Assembly (NCBI GenBank): GCA_007745635.1
Contig: CP036272.1
Location: 2,187,765-2,251,764, forward strand
DNA length: 64,000 nt
Source of the DNA: Stieleria bergensis
GTDB lineage: Bacteria; Planctomycetota; Planctomycetia; Pirellulales; Pirellulaceae
Reading direction: 5' to 3'
Shown: one piece after another, positions 39,369 to 50,593 of the stretch
How the letters are laid out: the number at the start of each line of letters is the position of its first letter
How positions within the stretch are numbered: the first letter of the stretch is position 1
Notes under the pieces: generated by a model
Told to the model about the DNA's origin: nothing
Databases searched by the model: none
The model's input: only the letters and a program-made list of their open reading frames with translations
Translations under genes and position numbers: made by a program

Positions 39369-40841
39369 TTAGAGAATGGGGCCCATCATTGCAAAAAGAT
39401 TGTTGACTAACCGTTTTCGAATGGGCCAACGCAGCACTTGCTCCATGGTGACTCGATCGGAATCATTCAAATAGGTTTGCTGGCGATGTTCGATCGCAGT
39501 GGTGAGTTGGCGATCGATCAGCAAAACGTTGTTTTCGAAGTTCAGATCGAAACTGCGCCGATCCAGATTCGAAGACCCGACCAGGCTCACTCTGCTATCC
39601 ATGGTGAGCGTCTTGGCATGCAGGAGTCCCGGGCGATATTCGAATAGATTCACGCCCGCTTCTAAGAGTTCCAGGTAATAGCTTCGACTCGCTGCGGCGA
39701 CGAAGAACGAGTCGTTGCGGGCGGGAACAATCAGCGTTGTCTCGACACCTCGATTGGCTGTTGCACACAAGGCGGCCTGCAAGGATTCGTTGGGAACGTA
39801 ATAGGGAGTGGTGATGGTCAGCGAGTTTCTGGCTGTGTGCAACAGGGATTCAAAGACTTCTGGCATCGCCGAGTAACGGCCAACGGGGCCAGTGGCAATC
39901 ACCTGCGCGATCATGCCGTCTGATTGGACTTTGACCTGCTGGTTAAGGTAGCCGCAAATGTCTTCATCGATCTGGCACATCCAGTCCCGAACGAAGACGT
40001 TTTGATGTTGTTGAGTGATGGGGCCGGTGAAGCGAAACATCACATCGACCCAGGGAGCGTACTTGGGCTTAATTCGAAAGGCTTCGTCAGCAATGTTTTG
40101 ACTGCCGCAGTAGCTGATCTGTCCGTCGATCACCACCAGTTTACGGTGGTTCCGTAAGTCGATGCGGCCAAACAGGACTTGCAGAAAGGGGTTGCCGATT
40201 GGCAATGCGACAGCAACCTTGACGCCCGCGTCTTGCATCGACTGCCAAATCGGTGAACGGGTCAGCAAACGCGAGCCAAGTCCGTCTGCCATGGCGCGAC
40301 ATTGGACGCCTCGTTTGGCTGCGCGTTCGAGCGCCTGAGCCAGACGCAAGCCACTTGCATCGTCAAGCCAAATGTAGAACTCAACATGCACGTGATCCTG
40401 TGCTTGGTCGATATCGATCACCATCGCGTCGATGGTGGCCGTTGAATCAGGCAGCAACTGAGCGGCGTTCCCCGAGACCGGCGAGAATTCACTGATCGCC
40501 CGGCCAATTTGAAACAGGTGTTGGTAACCATCTTCGATCACGGTCGTGTAGAGCGGCTGTTGTTGCATCGCAGGCAGTGCGGCAACGACCTTTTTAATGC
40601 GTGCTAATCGGCGGTCACCAATGTTGATGTCGCCAAGCAACAAGTATGCAATGACACCAATCCCAGGGCTGGCAAATAGCACCACCAGCCAAGCTAAACG
40701 CGAGACCGGATTGAGCTTGCGTTTCAGCAGCACGCGCATGATGAACGAGGCCTGGATCGCAATGCCGAGGGCAATCCCAGCTGCAAGAGACAGCTGCCAG
40801 AACAGGCTTAAATCAGCCAGGACAAATGGAGGGGAGATCAT
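39369..40841 (-). CDS. cls: cardiolipin synthase, phospholipase D family
   Basis: 490 residues, standard for bacterial cardiolipin synthases. Two N-terminal transmembrane helices lie near residues 10-32 and 45-67 (SRLAWLVVLFASPGIGVIAYLLLGD). The two catalytic HKD motifs are HRKLVVID near 233 and HAKTLTMD near 410, each followed by the Gly-Ser/Asn pattern (CGSQNI and VGSSNLD). It joins two phosphatidylglycerol molecules, or phosphatidylglycerol with another phospholipid, at the inner membrane. The gene is monocistronic. Confidence 0.94.
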   Translation of the reverse strand: MISPPFVLADLSLFWQLSLAAGIALGIAIQASFIMRVLLKRKLNPVSRLAWLVVLFASPGIGVIAYLLLGDINIGDRRLARIKKVVAALPAMQQQPLYTTVIEDGYQHLFQIGRAISEFSPVSGNAAQLLPDSTATIDAMVIDIDQAQDHVHVEFYIWLDDASGLRLAQALERAAKRGVQCRAMADGLGSRLLTRSPIWQSMQDAGVKVAVALPIGNPFLQVLFGRIDLRNHRKLVVIDGQISYCGSQNIADEAFRIKPKYAPWVDVMFRFTGPITQQHQNVFVRDWMCQIDEDICGYLNQQVKVQSDGMIAQVIATGPVGRYSAMPEVFESLLHTARNSLTITTPYYVPNESLQAALCATANRGVETTLIVPARNDSFFVAAASRSYYLELLEAGVNLFEYRPGLLHAKTLTMDSRVSLVGSSNLDRRSFDLNFENNVLLIDRQLTTAIEHRQQTYLNDSDRVTMEQVLRWPIRKRLVNNLFAMMGPIL

Positions 40842-41463
40842 GGGCGTCTGTTAAAGGTTCTTTTGGGTTCAGCCACCAGCCCCGCGCATGACTCGAGACG
40901 AGTTCAGTTCAGGTGCAGAACGTTCGGGTGGAGTGGTTGTCACTCTGGATGAAATTCAGCGAATCTCCTCGCCAATCCGTTGTTAACTCAGTGTAGGTGC
41001 GCCGCAGTCGTGGCAGAAGACTGGTACGATTGTCAGTGAGAATGATGGTGTGAGTGTTTTCCACACCAGCAATTCTTCTTGTCCAAACTCCTTTTCAGCT
41101 TGTCTAAGCCGACTCCTACGGGGCTTGCATCCTAGCGTTAGCCCTCACTGCTTTGAACAGGTGTGCGTTCTGATCGATGTTGCGTTTCCCTCGCACCGAG
41201 ATTGGATTCGTAGGGTGCGTAGATTCGTAGGGTGCGTGTTTGCGCGCACCAATTTTAGAGTTTGCAAACATTTCGGTGCGTCGGTGTTACCGAGCGAGAG
41301 CTAGCCCTCACTGTATACTATGCTGGCTCGCACTGTCTGAAGTCATGACTGGCCAGCGGTGATCGTTCGGCACTCGGTCCAGGGGCAACCGGTTAATGTT
41401 TGCTTGCACACGAGAGAATGGTTCGATGAGACATGCTCAGCGGTACATTGGAGAGCAAAAGTA
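40842..41463. other. intergenic region, about 620 bp
   Basis: It lies between divergent cls and the kinase gene and holds both promoters. It also contains a direct repeat plus hairpin at 41205-41250. No other gene is supportable. Confidence 0.4.
41205..41250. repeat. direct repeat ending in a dispersed hairpin
   Basis: GATTCGTAGGGTGCGT occurs at 41205-41220 and 41222-41237. The second copy runs into the hairpin GGTGCG-8-CGCACC (41231-41250). It shares the TAGGGTGC core with the repeats at 3886 and 3919. Confidence 0.7.
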
Positions 41464-44400
41464 GTGAGTATTCACGAAGAACCGGTCAGTGGTCGCACGG
41501 GCGACCGCAGCGTAGATGAGCCTGTTGGAAAACGTGATCAGGATCAGAGCAGCCATCCGGGGATGCGGATGGTCTCGCCGCAGGTCTCCGGCCAGAGGAA
41601 AACCGCCGCAACGCGCTCTCAAGGCGGCTCTCAAGGCGGCTCTCAAGGCGGCTCTCAAGGCGGCTCTCAAGGCGGCTCTCAAGGCGAAGCGGGAACCTTG
41701 CCAAGTGCGGATGTAGCCGTGTTGCATCCGGATGACACGGCCACTGGGCAGGCTGAGCTGGAGCATGAGTTCGAACTGCTCCCACGAGCCTTCTTTCATT
41801 ACCAGCTGCAGCGTCTGCTGGCCCACGGTGGGACGTCCAAAATCTACGCCGCCATCGATGATCAGGATGGCCGGACCTGCGCGATCAAGATTTTGAATGT
41901 TGGCCCGGCGACTTCTTCAGACGCGATGCAGCGTTTCCGCCGTGAGGCGGCAGTGATTCGCTCTCTGAATCATCCCAACATCATTGAACTGATTGATTAT
42001 GGAGTCAGCGAAGAGGCCGCTTATTTGGTGATGCCGCTGATGAGTGAGCGGTCGATTGCCGATGCGATTGACCTGCGCCAACAAGCACTTTCTGGTGATT
42101 TGCATCGCATCGAGTTTGACGCGGACGCGGACGATGAATCGAAAGCAACAGCCCATGTCGATAAACCGACAGCGCAGGAAGTTGTGTTCAAGGAAATCGC
42201 GGATGACCGAAGGATGGCCCGCCGACTTGCCGAGATTGCTGAGGCTTTGCATGAAGCACATCAAGTCGGGGTGCTGCATCGAGACGTCAAGTCATCCAAC
42301 ATCCTGGTCGATCAAGATGGACATTGGGTGCTGGCTGACTTTGGGCTCGCGTCGGCAACGGAGTCGCAAACGGTGGTCACGCGAACGGGCCAAATCATGG
42401 GCACGCCCCAGTACATGAGTCCCGAGCAAGCCGGTGGCATTGATCACAACTTGGACGCAAGAACAGACGTTTATTCCTTGGGTGCGACTTTATACGAATG
42501 CGCGACGCTCACGCGGCCTCGAAGTTCGGATACGATTCGGGCCTTGGTCGAGATCAGTTCAGGGAAGCTGGTGCGGCCTAAAAAGCACCGCAGAGATGTG
42601 CCGACTGATTTGGAGGCGATCATTTTAAAGGCGATGGCGTACGAACGCTCAGAACGCTATCAATCGGCTGCTGACATGGCTGCTGACCTCAATCGGTTTG
42701 CCGATGGCGAACGAACCTTGGCCCGGATTCCGACGCCGGTGACTAAGTTCTTTTCCTCGGTTTCGCGGCACCCTCGACGAAGCTTTGCCTTGGCGAATGC
42801 TATTTTCGCGGTCATGACATTGATCGTCGGTCTCCTGGTCATGGCCGTCATGGCGTACAAGAGCAACTTGCTGGAGATGAGCACGACGAAGTCGATCTTA
42901 GAACAACAGATTCGGGAAAACCAACTGCAGGCCTGGGAGCGGCTGCGTGAGAACTACCTGGCGGATATCGCCAGAGCGTTCGTTGACTTCAATAATGGCG
43001 ATCAAGTTGGCGCTCGCAATGGCTTGCGGCGACATGGCGTCGACAACCCCTCGCATGTTTTCACTGGGGTTGAGTGGCGTCTGTTGGATCATCTTTCTCA
43101 GGTCCCCGAACAGCAGTTGTGCCACCAGCACAAAGGCAGTGCGTTTGAAGTTTGCTGCGTCCCAGAAACCGGTGAGATTTTCTCCAGTGGTGCTGACGGC
43201 AAGGTCTTGCGGTGGGATCCCGAAACCCAGCAAAGCCAGCTTGTCGTGCAAACGGATGGTAAGGGCGACGGGTTAGCCGTGCACGGGCCGAGTCGGTTGC
43301 TGGCCGTGAGTGCCAATTCAGATCAGGGCGGTGGCGCGTTCTGGATTGTGAACTATGAATCCGGTCAGATCATTCAACGCGTGGAGAACTTCGAAACCAG
43401 TGTTGAGTCAATTTTGTTCTCCGGTGATGGTCAGTCGTTGGTGGTCGCGACTCGCTACGACAAGGTTGAAACCTACAGTTCCAGCGGCGAACGACTTGCC
43501 TCCCTGCCCTGTAGTTCACGGAACGAGATTCTTGGTCTGTTGGATGGCGGCACCTCAGTTGGAGTCGTTTACCGAGATCCCAACGATGCCTTGCGTCGTC
43601 AGTGTTGGATGCGATTGAACATCAAAACTCTTGAAGAATTAGAGCGCCGGTATCACCATTCGAACCCTTCTTTGGCGACCTACTGTAATGAGACGGAGCG
43701 TTTGGTCGTCTCTGACCAAGATCAAGTTTCGATCTATTGCCCCAAAACTGAAAACTGGCACAACCTCCTGACGCATTCGTCTGGATTCAAACGCTGTGTC
43801 GAGTTTTCCCCTTTGGGGCAACGAGTTGCGGTCGGTGCAGATAGCGGTGATGTTTACGTTTGGGATTTACCGAAATCACTGATGAACCGCGCGCCAGCGA
43901 TGGACTTTTGCGATGCGACGGTGTTCGCTGTTAGCAACTCACGCTGTTGCAGCCTGAAGTTCCTGGACGCTAATCGGATTGTCACCGCTGATCAAAAAGG
44001 GGACGTTAGGATCTGGAGTGTCTCATCTCGGACACAGCGCATCCGGCTTGATGAGGCCGAGATTGTTGACTTCAGCGTCGTGGATAGTCAAGCGAACAAG
44101 TTGCTGGTGTGGTGTGCTGATCAAACCTTACGTTGCATTGATCAACGCGGAAAAGTGCTCTTTGCGGTCGCGTTTCCAGACGGGTTTGTTCATGTTGAAC
44201 ACGTTCATTCCGCAGCCCAGAATCAGATTGCTTGTGTTTCAGATCGTGAGTTGCAGTTGCTTTCTGCTCAGGACGGAAGCGTGCAGGCAACGTACACGTG
44301 GGATGTCGATGAGGATTGTTTTGCACTGCAATATTCCTCCGATGGACAACGTTTGCAGCTCTTATTGACGAACCTGTTGATCGAACTTGATCCAGCGACT

Positions 44401-44952
44401 GGCGAAGAACTTCGGCGTCTCGTCTTGCCGCCGAGTCAGAAGCTCGGGGTGTTCTATACGGGACGCAATGAGTCTGGGTTGTTAATTGCCGCCAACGAGT
44501 ATTGCCTGTTGGTTGACGCAGAACGGTTTGAAATCTCCGCGTACTCCAAGGTGCTGGGCAGTCAGTTGAGCGGCGCGGTTGCCGTTGCCAATGCAGGCGA
44601 TCTGGTCGCCATCGGTCGTCGGGACGGGAGTGTATCGCTGGTCGAACTCGATCATTTTGAGAAGCAAGTGAACGACGGAGCGAGAGTCTATGGGCCTGCA
44701 CGCAAGCCGAGATCGCTCCAGTTTCTGGCTGATGATCGAACCCTGGTGTGCTTGGCCAATGACACCTTGCAGTTTTGGGATCTGGTGACCGGACGCAGTA
44801 CCGGAGTGCTGGAGTCATCTCGAGCCTACGGCAAGCTGTTTGTCGATCCCCAAGGGGAAGAGATCCTCTTTGGGCCGCTTGCTGGCGAACTGACCCGCCT
44901 GAATGTGGCTGGTCAATCAACAGTGGCGGCTGGATCAACCGAGCAGGAGTAG
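41464..44952 (+). CDS. membrane serine/threonine protein kinase with C-terminal WD40-like propeller
   Basis: About 1162 residues from GTG 41464, which has GGAGAG 9 bases upstream; an open frame from 41359 is less likely. An SQGG repeat lies near residues 52-75. The kinase domain (about 112-415) has a Gly-rich loop LLAHGGTSKIYAA, catalytic Lys142 in CAIKIL, HRD with Asp274 (HRDVKSSN), and DFG with Asp292, then GTPQYMSPEQAGG. A single transmembrane helix near 440-465 leads to beta-propeller repeats such as SGADGKVLRWDPET, VAVGADSGDVYVWD and VTADQKGDVRIWS. It is a Hanks-type sensor kinase; the signal is unknown. Confidence 0.93.
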   Translation: MSIHEEPVSGRTGDRSVDEPVGKRDQDQSSHPGMRMVSPQVSGQRKTAATRSQGGSQGGSQGGSQGGSQGGSQGEAGTLPSADVAVLHPDDTATGQAELEHEFELLPRAFFHYQLQRLLAHGGTSKIYAAIDDQDGRTCAIKILNVGPATSSDAMQRFRREAAVIRSLNHPNIIELIDYGVSEEAAYLVMPLMSERSIADAIDLRQQALSGDLHRIEFDADADDESKATAHVDKPTAQEVVFKEIADDRRMARRLAEIAEALHEAHQVGVLHRDVKSSNILVDQDGHWVLADFGLASATESQTVVTRTGQIMGTPQYMSPEQAGGIDHNLDARTDVYSLGATLYECATLTRPRSSDTIRALVEISSGKLVRPKKHRRDVPTDLEAIILKAMAYERSERYQSAADMAADLNRFADGERTLARIPTPVTKFFSSVSRHPRRSFALANAIFAVMTLIVGLLVMAVMAYKSNLLEMSTTKSILEQQIRENQLQAWERLRENYLADIARAFVDFNNGDQVGARNGLRRHGVDNPSHVFTGVEWRLLDHLSQVPEQQLCHQHKGSAFEVCCVPETGEIFSSGADGKVLRWDPETQQSQLVVQTDGKGDGLAVHGPSRLLAVSANSDQGGGAFWIVNYESGQIIQRVENFETSVESILFSGDGQSLVVATRYDKVETYSSSGERLASLPCSSRNEILGLLDGGTSVGVVYRDPNDALRRQCWMRLNIKTLEELERRYHHSNPSLATYCNETERLVVSDQDQVSIYCPKTENWHNLLTHSSGFKRCVEFSPLGQRVAVGADSGDVYVWDLPKSLMNRAPAMDFCDATVFAVSNSRCCSLKFLDANRIVTADQKGDVRIWSVSSRTQRIRLDEAEIVDFSVVDSQANKLLVWCADQTLRCIDQRGKVLFAVAFPDGFVHVEHVHSAAQNQIACVSDRELQLLSAQDGSVQATYTWDVDEDCFALQYSSDGQRLQLLLTNLLIELDPATGEELRRLVLPPSQKLGVFYTGRNESGLLIAANEYCLLVDAERFEISAYSKVLGSQLSGAVAVANAGDLVAIGRRDGSVSLVELDHFEKQVNDGARVYGPARKPRSLQFLADDRTLVCLANDTLQFWDLVTGRSTGVLESSRAYGKLFVDPQGEEILFGPLAGELTRLNVAGQSTVAAGSTEQE
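41615..41686 (+). repeat. 12-bp coding tandem repeat, six copies
   Basis: The unit GCTCTCAAGGCG is repeated six times within the kinase gene and encodes SQGG repeats near its N-terminus. A change in copy number would lengthen or shorten the linker without a frameshift. Confidence 0.95.
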
Positions 44953-45111
44953 CGCTGCGGAAATCATAAGCGCCTTTTCACTTCTGTGCCTTTTCGTTGG
45001 CTGGGCGTGTGCCGGTGGCAGCGTCCTGCTCTGATCGAGCCGTTTGACTTTGATCGTTCATCGGGCACGATGAGAATGCCATGAGCAGCCACGTTGATTT
45101 CCGGTGCGTTA

Positions 45112-45147
45112 CAAAAAAAGCCCGCATCGAGATCGATGCGGGCTTCG
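45112..45147 (-). terminator. terminator of the groES-groEL operon
   Basis: A 12-bp stem (AGCCCGCATCGA/TCGATGCGGGCT) is followed on the minus strand by a T7 tract, 30-60 bp after the groEL stop. Confidence 0.85.
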
Positions 45148-45173
45148 TTAGATTGGATTGATCGGGGAATGGA

Positions 45174-46799
<1,626 letters not shown>

Positions 46800-46892
46800 T
46801 TACGGGGTTATGAGTTGTGGTTGTTGTTTTGAAAGTTGATGCACTGGCGCTGTTGATGCTGCCTGTGGACAGCGAACGTCATTGCAGCTCGA

Positions 46893-47210
46893 TTAACCGA
46901 GAACTGCCAGAACGTCGTCTTCACGCATCAGCAGGTATTCCACGTTGTCGATTTCGACCGTTTCGCCGGCGTAGCTGCTGAACAGAACTTCGTCGCCAGC
47001 TGTCAGTTGGCTTTCGCTACGCGAGCCATCGTCCAACAGTTTCCCGGTGCCAACGGCAACGACGGTGCCGCGTGCTGGTTTTTCCTTGGCCGAATCAGGC
47101 AAAACAATGCCTCCAGCGGTGGTGGACTCGCTTTCCTGTCGCTGGACCACAATGCGTTCACCGATGGGTTGCAGACGAACGCTGGCCTTCTTTTTGGTGG
47201 CAGTCGCCAT
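46893..47210 (-). CDS. groES: co-chaperonin GroES
   Basis: 105 residues, slightly longer than usual because of a short Lys-rich N-terminal extension (MATATKKKA). Core motifs are VRLQPIGERIVVQRQ, the mobile loop ESESTTAGGIVLPD, and EVLFSSYAGETVEIDNVEYLLMREDD, shown in part. It caps the GroEL ring. It is the first gene of the groES-groEL operon. Confidence 0.96.
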   Translation of the reverse strand: MATATKKKASVRLQPIGERIVVQRQESESTTAGGIVLPDSAKEKPARGTVVAVGTGKLLDDGSRSESQLTAGDEVLFSSYAGETVEIDNVEYLLMREDDVLAVLG

Positions 47211-48236
47211 GGTTGCCGATACCTTCTAATTTGCGGGGAATGAAAATCGTTTTCAGGTGATGTTCAAGAGCAATCGCTGCCAATTCGACTCGGCGAATGG
47301 ACCCGACCGCGAAATTTAGCCAGCCGGACAATCGCAAAGCGTTTGCGGCAGCAATGCTCTGAGTGGTTTAGTTGGGGCGACACATCGTTGATCACGCAGC
47401 TCTAGCCACGCCAACCTGACAGTCGCGAACTCGATCCTGACATTGAGCAAACGCCGTGCCATTTGAATTCATCTTTGGCGAATGAAAAACCAATCGCCGC
47501 TGCCAAAGCTGGGTTTCAGCATCTCTGAATGCTTTGAACTGGATCGAATCACGACCTCTGTCGCTAAGCCGCGACCACTCTGTCGGGGTGGTGTTCACCC
47601 GGCAGACGGTTCGGCCTAGACGGCGGTTGTCGCCCGTTCGAGCCAAATCTTTGCCGATTTTCCCCAATCACAAAAGGGGCCTAGAGGCTGATCGCGGGCA
47701 GTTGTTGGCAAGGAGTGGGTTCAGCAACCGATTTTTCTTGCCAAATCCGCTGAAACGAAACGATTTGTCGGCACACTCGCTGAATCGAAGTCCAGACCGG
47801 CCGGCAATCAATCGCGAAAACGTCTCCCCATGCCGCCGTTCGGCACCTTTGTTCTATCCTTAAACCTATCGTTAAGACAATCCTTCAACGGCGATCACAG
47901 CCAATTCGGCAATGCTTAAGACTTTTCGGTCCAATGTTTGCTCTGGAGTGTCCGAACAGTGCCTAGACTGCCATGTTTTCACTTGCGGGTGAGGCTCCCC
48001 GAACTGGGAGCCGCGAACTGGGAGCCGCGATGATCGCTGAGGCTGTCTTTCAATCGGGCTTGGGTTCGATCGGCGAGGCTGCCGCCAAGAGTTTCTCTCG
48101 TTGACTGAATCGAATGGTACGGTTGTTGGTTCGGTTTTCATGGCAGATTCAACCCGCGTGGCCTCTGACGGTCAGCAGCCACCGAGTTCGTTGGACTCAG
48201 CGAGCGTTTTGTAGCAAAACCATTGGATTTGAGTTG
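47211..48236. other. 1.03-kb gene-free region
   Basis: It separates divergent groES and the YugP-like gene. I see a 14-bp direct repeat GAACTGGGAGCCGC at 48001 and 48015, and an inverted repeat CTTAA-8-TTAAG at 47859-47876. No CIRCE sequence (TTAGCACTC with its inverse) is present. The promoter of groES-groEL should lie just upstream of 47211. Confidence 0.45.
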
Positions 48237-48935
48237 ATGATATACCTAGACCCCGTCTACTTCCTGTTCATCTTGCCACCGTTGCTGTTGAGTTTTTTCG
48301 CACAGTGGCGCGTGAAAACAACGTTCCAGCAGATGTCTCAGGTCCCCGCCGGAATGACTGGTGCCGAAAGTGCTCGACGAATGCTTGACGCTGGCGGCTT
48401 GAGCCATGTGGAAATTGAGGCGGTTCAGGGGCATTTGAGCGATCATTATGATCCGCGTCATAAAGTGTTGCGACTCAGTCCGGAAGTCTACGGCGGTCGC
48501 TCAATGGCTGCCCTGGGAGTGGCTTGTCACGAAGCGGGGCACGCCTTTCAGGATGCTCGCTCGTACGCCCCCTTGGTCATTCGAAACATGGCCGTTCCGG
48601 CAGCAAATATCGGCAGTAACATCGGGGCGATGATGGCCTCGATCGGTTTGTTTCTGAGCTTTTCCGTTCCCAAAATCGGTAACCTGCTCCTGATCATTGG
48701 AATCGTGTTGTTCTCCGGCGTGGTCGTTTTTCAGTTGGTCAATTTGCCGGTTGAGTTTGATGCCAGCGCCCGCGCTCGACGGCATTTGGTGGAATACGGC
48801 TTGATCCGTGACAACGAAGAGCAGTACGTGGCCAAGGTCTTGAACGCGGCGGCATTAACCTACGTCGCGGCAACCTTGCAGGCGGTGATGACGCTTGCCT
48901 ACTTCATCTTCCGCGCGATGAACAACCGAAATTAG
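48237..48935 (+). CDS. YugP-type zinc membrane metallopeptidase
   Basis: About 232 residues from the ATG at 48237; the longer frame from 48114 adds unrelated sequence. An N-terminal helix (PVYFLFILPPLLLSFFA) is followed by the zinc motif HEAGH near residue 99, and two more helices near 135-175. The LPVEFDASARA segment near 180 is typical of the family. It is an integral membrane peptidase of unknown substrate. Confidence 0.88.
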   Translation: MIYLDPVYFLFILPPLLLSFFAQWRVKTTFQQMSQVPAGMTGAESARRMLDAGGLSHVEIEAVQGHLSDHYDPRHKVLRLSPEVYGGRSMAALGVACHEAGHAFQDARSYAPLVIRNMAVPAANIGSNIGAMMASIGLFLSFSVPKIGNLLLIIGIVLFSGVVVFQLVNLPVEFDASARARRHLVEYGLIRDNEEQYVAKVLNAAALTYVAATLQAVMTLAYFIFRAMNNRN

Positions 48936-49153
48936 AAGCCGCAATGAATTCGACCTACAGCTGACGCAGTCAGAAGGAACCAGGCCGAGTCGGCGGGATC
49001 GAAGCGAGCCACTAGACGGTTGGCTACAGTGGTGCAGTTTTTCATGGCGTGTGCTTTTTTGAGCGTGGTCAAGCGATTGTCAAGCGATCAGCAAGGCAAC
49101 TCAGCACGGGCAGGCCACGCGTTTCCGCTGTACTCTCTCTCTTCGTGGTTCTG

Positions 49154-50398
49154 ATGATGTCAATCCCTTCACAGGTTTGGGTTCGCTTGGTTTGTGGGTT
49201 GTGCTTGTCGGCAATGGCTGTCCCTATTTCTGCTGCCGATTGGACGCAGTGGAGAGGTCCAGGGCGGACGGCCACGGTCGAATCCGGCAGTCTGCCAAGC
49301 AAGCTCGAGGGCGGCGTCGAACTGGCTTGGGAAAAGCCGCTCGGCCCCAGTTACAGTGGACCGATCGTGTTCGATGGCATGATTTACACCACCGAAACAG
49401 TGGACCGAAAAAACGAGCGAGTGACCGCATTTGACCTGTCAGACGGTTCGGTGGCCTGGACGGCGGAGTGGCCGGGGGCGATGGCCGTGCCTTTCTTCGC
49501 CGCCAGCAACGGGGACTGGATTCGCGCCACACCGGCGGTAAGCAAGGACGGCTTGGTGGTTGCAGGTATGCGGGACCGCGTGGTTTGCTTGGACCCCAAA
49601 ACGGGAGCTGAAAAATGGGTCTTTGATCCCAACGGATCCCTGAAAACGCCTTTGCCAATGTTTGGCTGCTCGTGCTCGCCATTGATCGATGGTGATGCGG
49701 TCTACATGCAAACCGGCGGTTGCACTGTCCGGTTGAATCTGAAAGATGGTGAGGTGGTTTGGAAGACACTCGATAACTCCAAAAGCGGTTCACCCGGAGC
49801 GTTTGCCAGTCCTGCGGTTGCGGAACTGCAAGGCAAGCGACAATTGCTTGTCCAAACTCGCTTGGAACTCTGCGGTGTCGACATGGAGACCGGTGCCGAG
49901 TTGTGGAAGCAACCCATCCAATCCTTCCGCGGCATGAACATTCTGACTCCGACGGTGATCGGCAATCGAATCTTCAACACCGCTCACAGTGGAGCCGCTC
50001 AGTTGTTTGAAATCAAGGAAAGCCAAGGTGAGTGGGGAGTCACTGAGAAGTGGAACCACAACGTACAAGGTTACATGTCGTCTCCCGTTGTCATCGGTGA
50101 TCGCATCTTCGTTCACCTTAAGAACCAGCGTTTGGTTGCACTGGACGCAGCCACTGGAGAGACAAGTTTCTCGACCGCGCCGATTGGCAAGTATGCCAGC
50201 ATGATCACCGACGGCAAGGATCTGCTCATGCTTACCAATGACGGAGACCTGATGCTGATCGATGGGGCAACCACCGATGGCAAGCCAAAAGACGAACTGA
50301 AAGTTGCCAATGACTCTTGGGCGCACCTTGGCATCGTTGATGACTATCTGTTGGTCCGTGACTTGGAAGCGTTGAAGGTCTTCAAGATCAATCGCTAG
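49154..50398 (+). CDS. secreted PQQ-like beta-propeller protein
   Basis: About 414 residues. I chose the ATG at 49154 because it begins a signal peptide ending near PISAA; the upstream frame adds non-conserved residues. The planctomycete WTQWRGPGR motif follows. Propeller strands include VTAFDLSDGSVAWTAEW, VVCLDPKTGAEKWVFD, VRLNLKDGEVVWKT, and LVALDAATGETSFST. It resembles the protein at 28206. It is probably periplasmic, perhaps a binding or scaffold protein. Confidence 0.85.
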   Translation: MMSIPSQVWVRLVCGLCLSAMAVPISAADWTQWRGPGRTATVESGSLPSKLEGGVELAWEKPLGPSYSGPIVFDGMIYTTETVDRKNERVTAFDLSDGSVAWTAEWPGAMAVPFFAASNGDWIRATPAVSKDGLVVAGMRDRVVCLDPKTGAEKWVFDPNGSLKTPLPMFGCSCSPLIDGDAVYMQTGGCTVRLNLKDGEVVWKTLDNSKSGSPGAFASPAVAELQGKRQLLVQTRLELCGVDMETGAELWKQPIQSFRGMNILTPTVIGNRIFNTAHSGAAQLFEIKESQGEWGVTEKWNHNVQGYMSSPVVIGDRIFVHLKNQRLVALDAATGETSFSTAPIGKYASMITDGKDLLMLTNDGDLMLIDGATTDGKPKDELKVANDSWAHLGIVDDYLLVRDLEALKVFKINR

Positions 50399-50593
50399 TC
50401 CGTCTCTGGGCACCTGCCCAGTTCTGCCTGAGCAAGCGTTGACCGGGGAACGGTGACGCACGGTTATCGCCCGCAGGAACCCTGCGAGCGTTAAAGGGAC
50501 TGGGCGTGCACGAGCGTTGGGACTATCAGTGTGTTGCGGGGGTTGGTAAATTGCATTGCCAATACCCGTTACTCCGTTTCGACAGGTCTCTCG

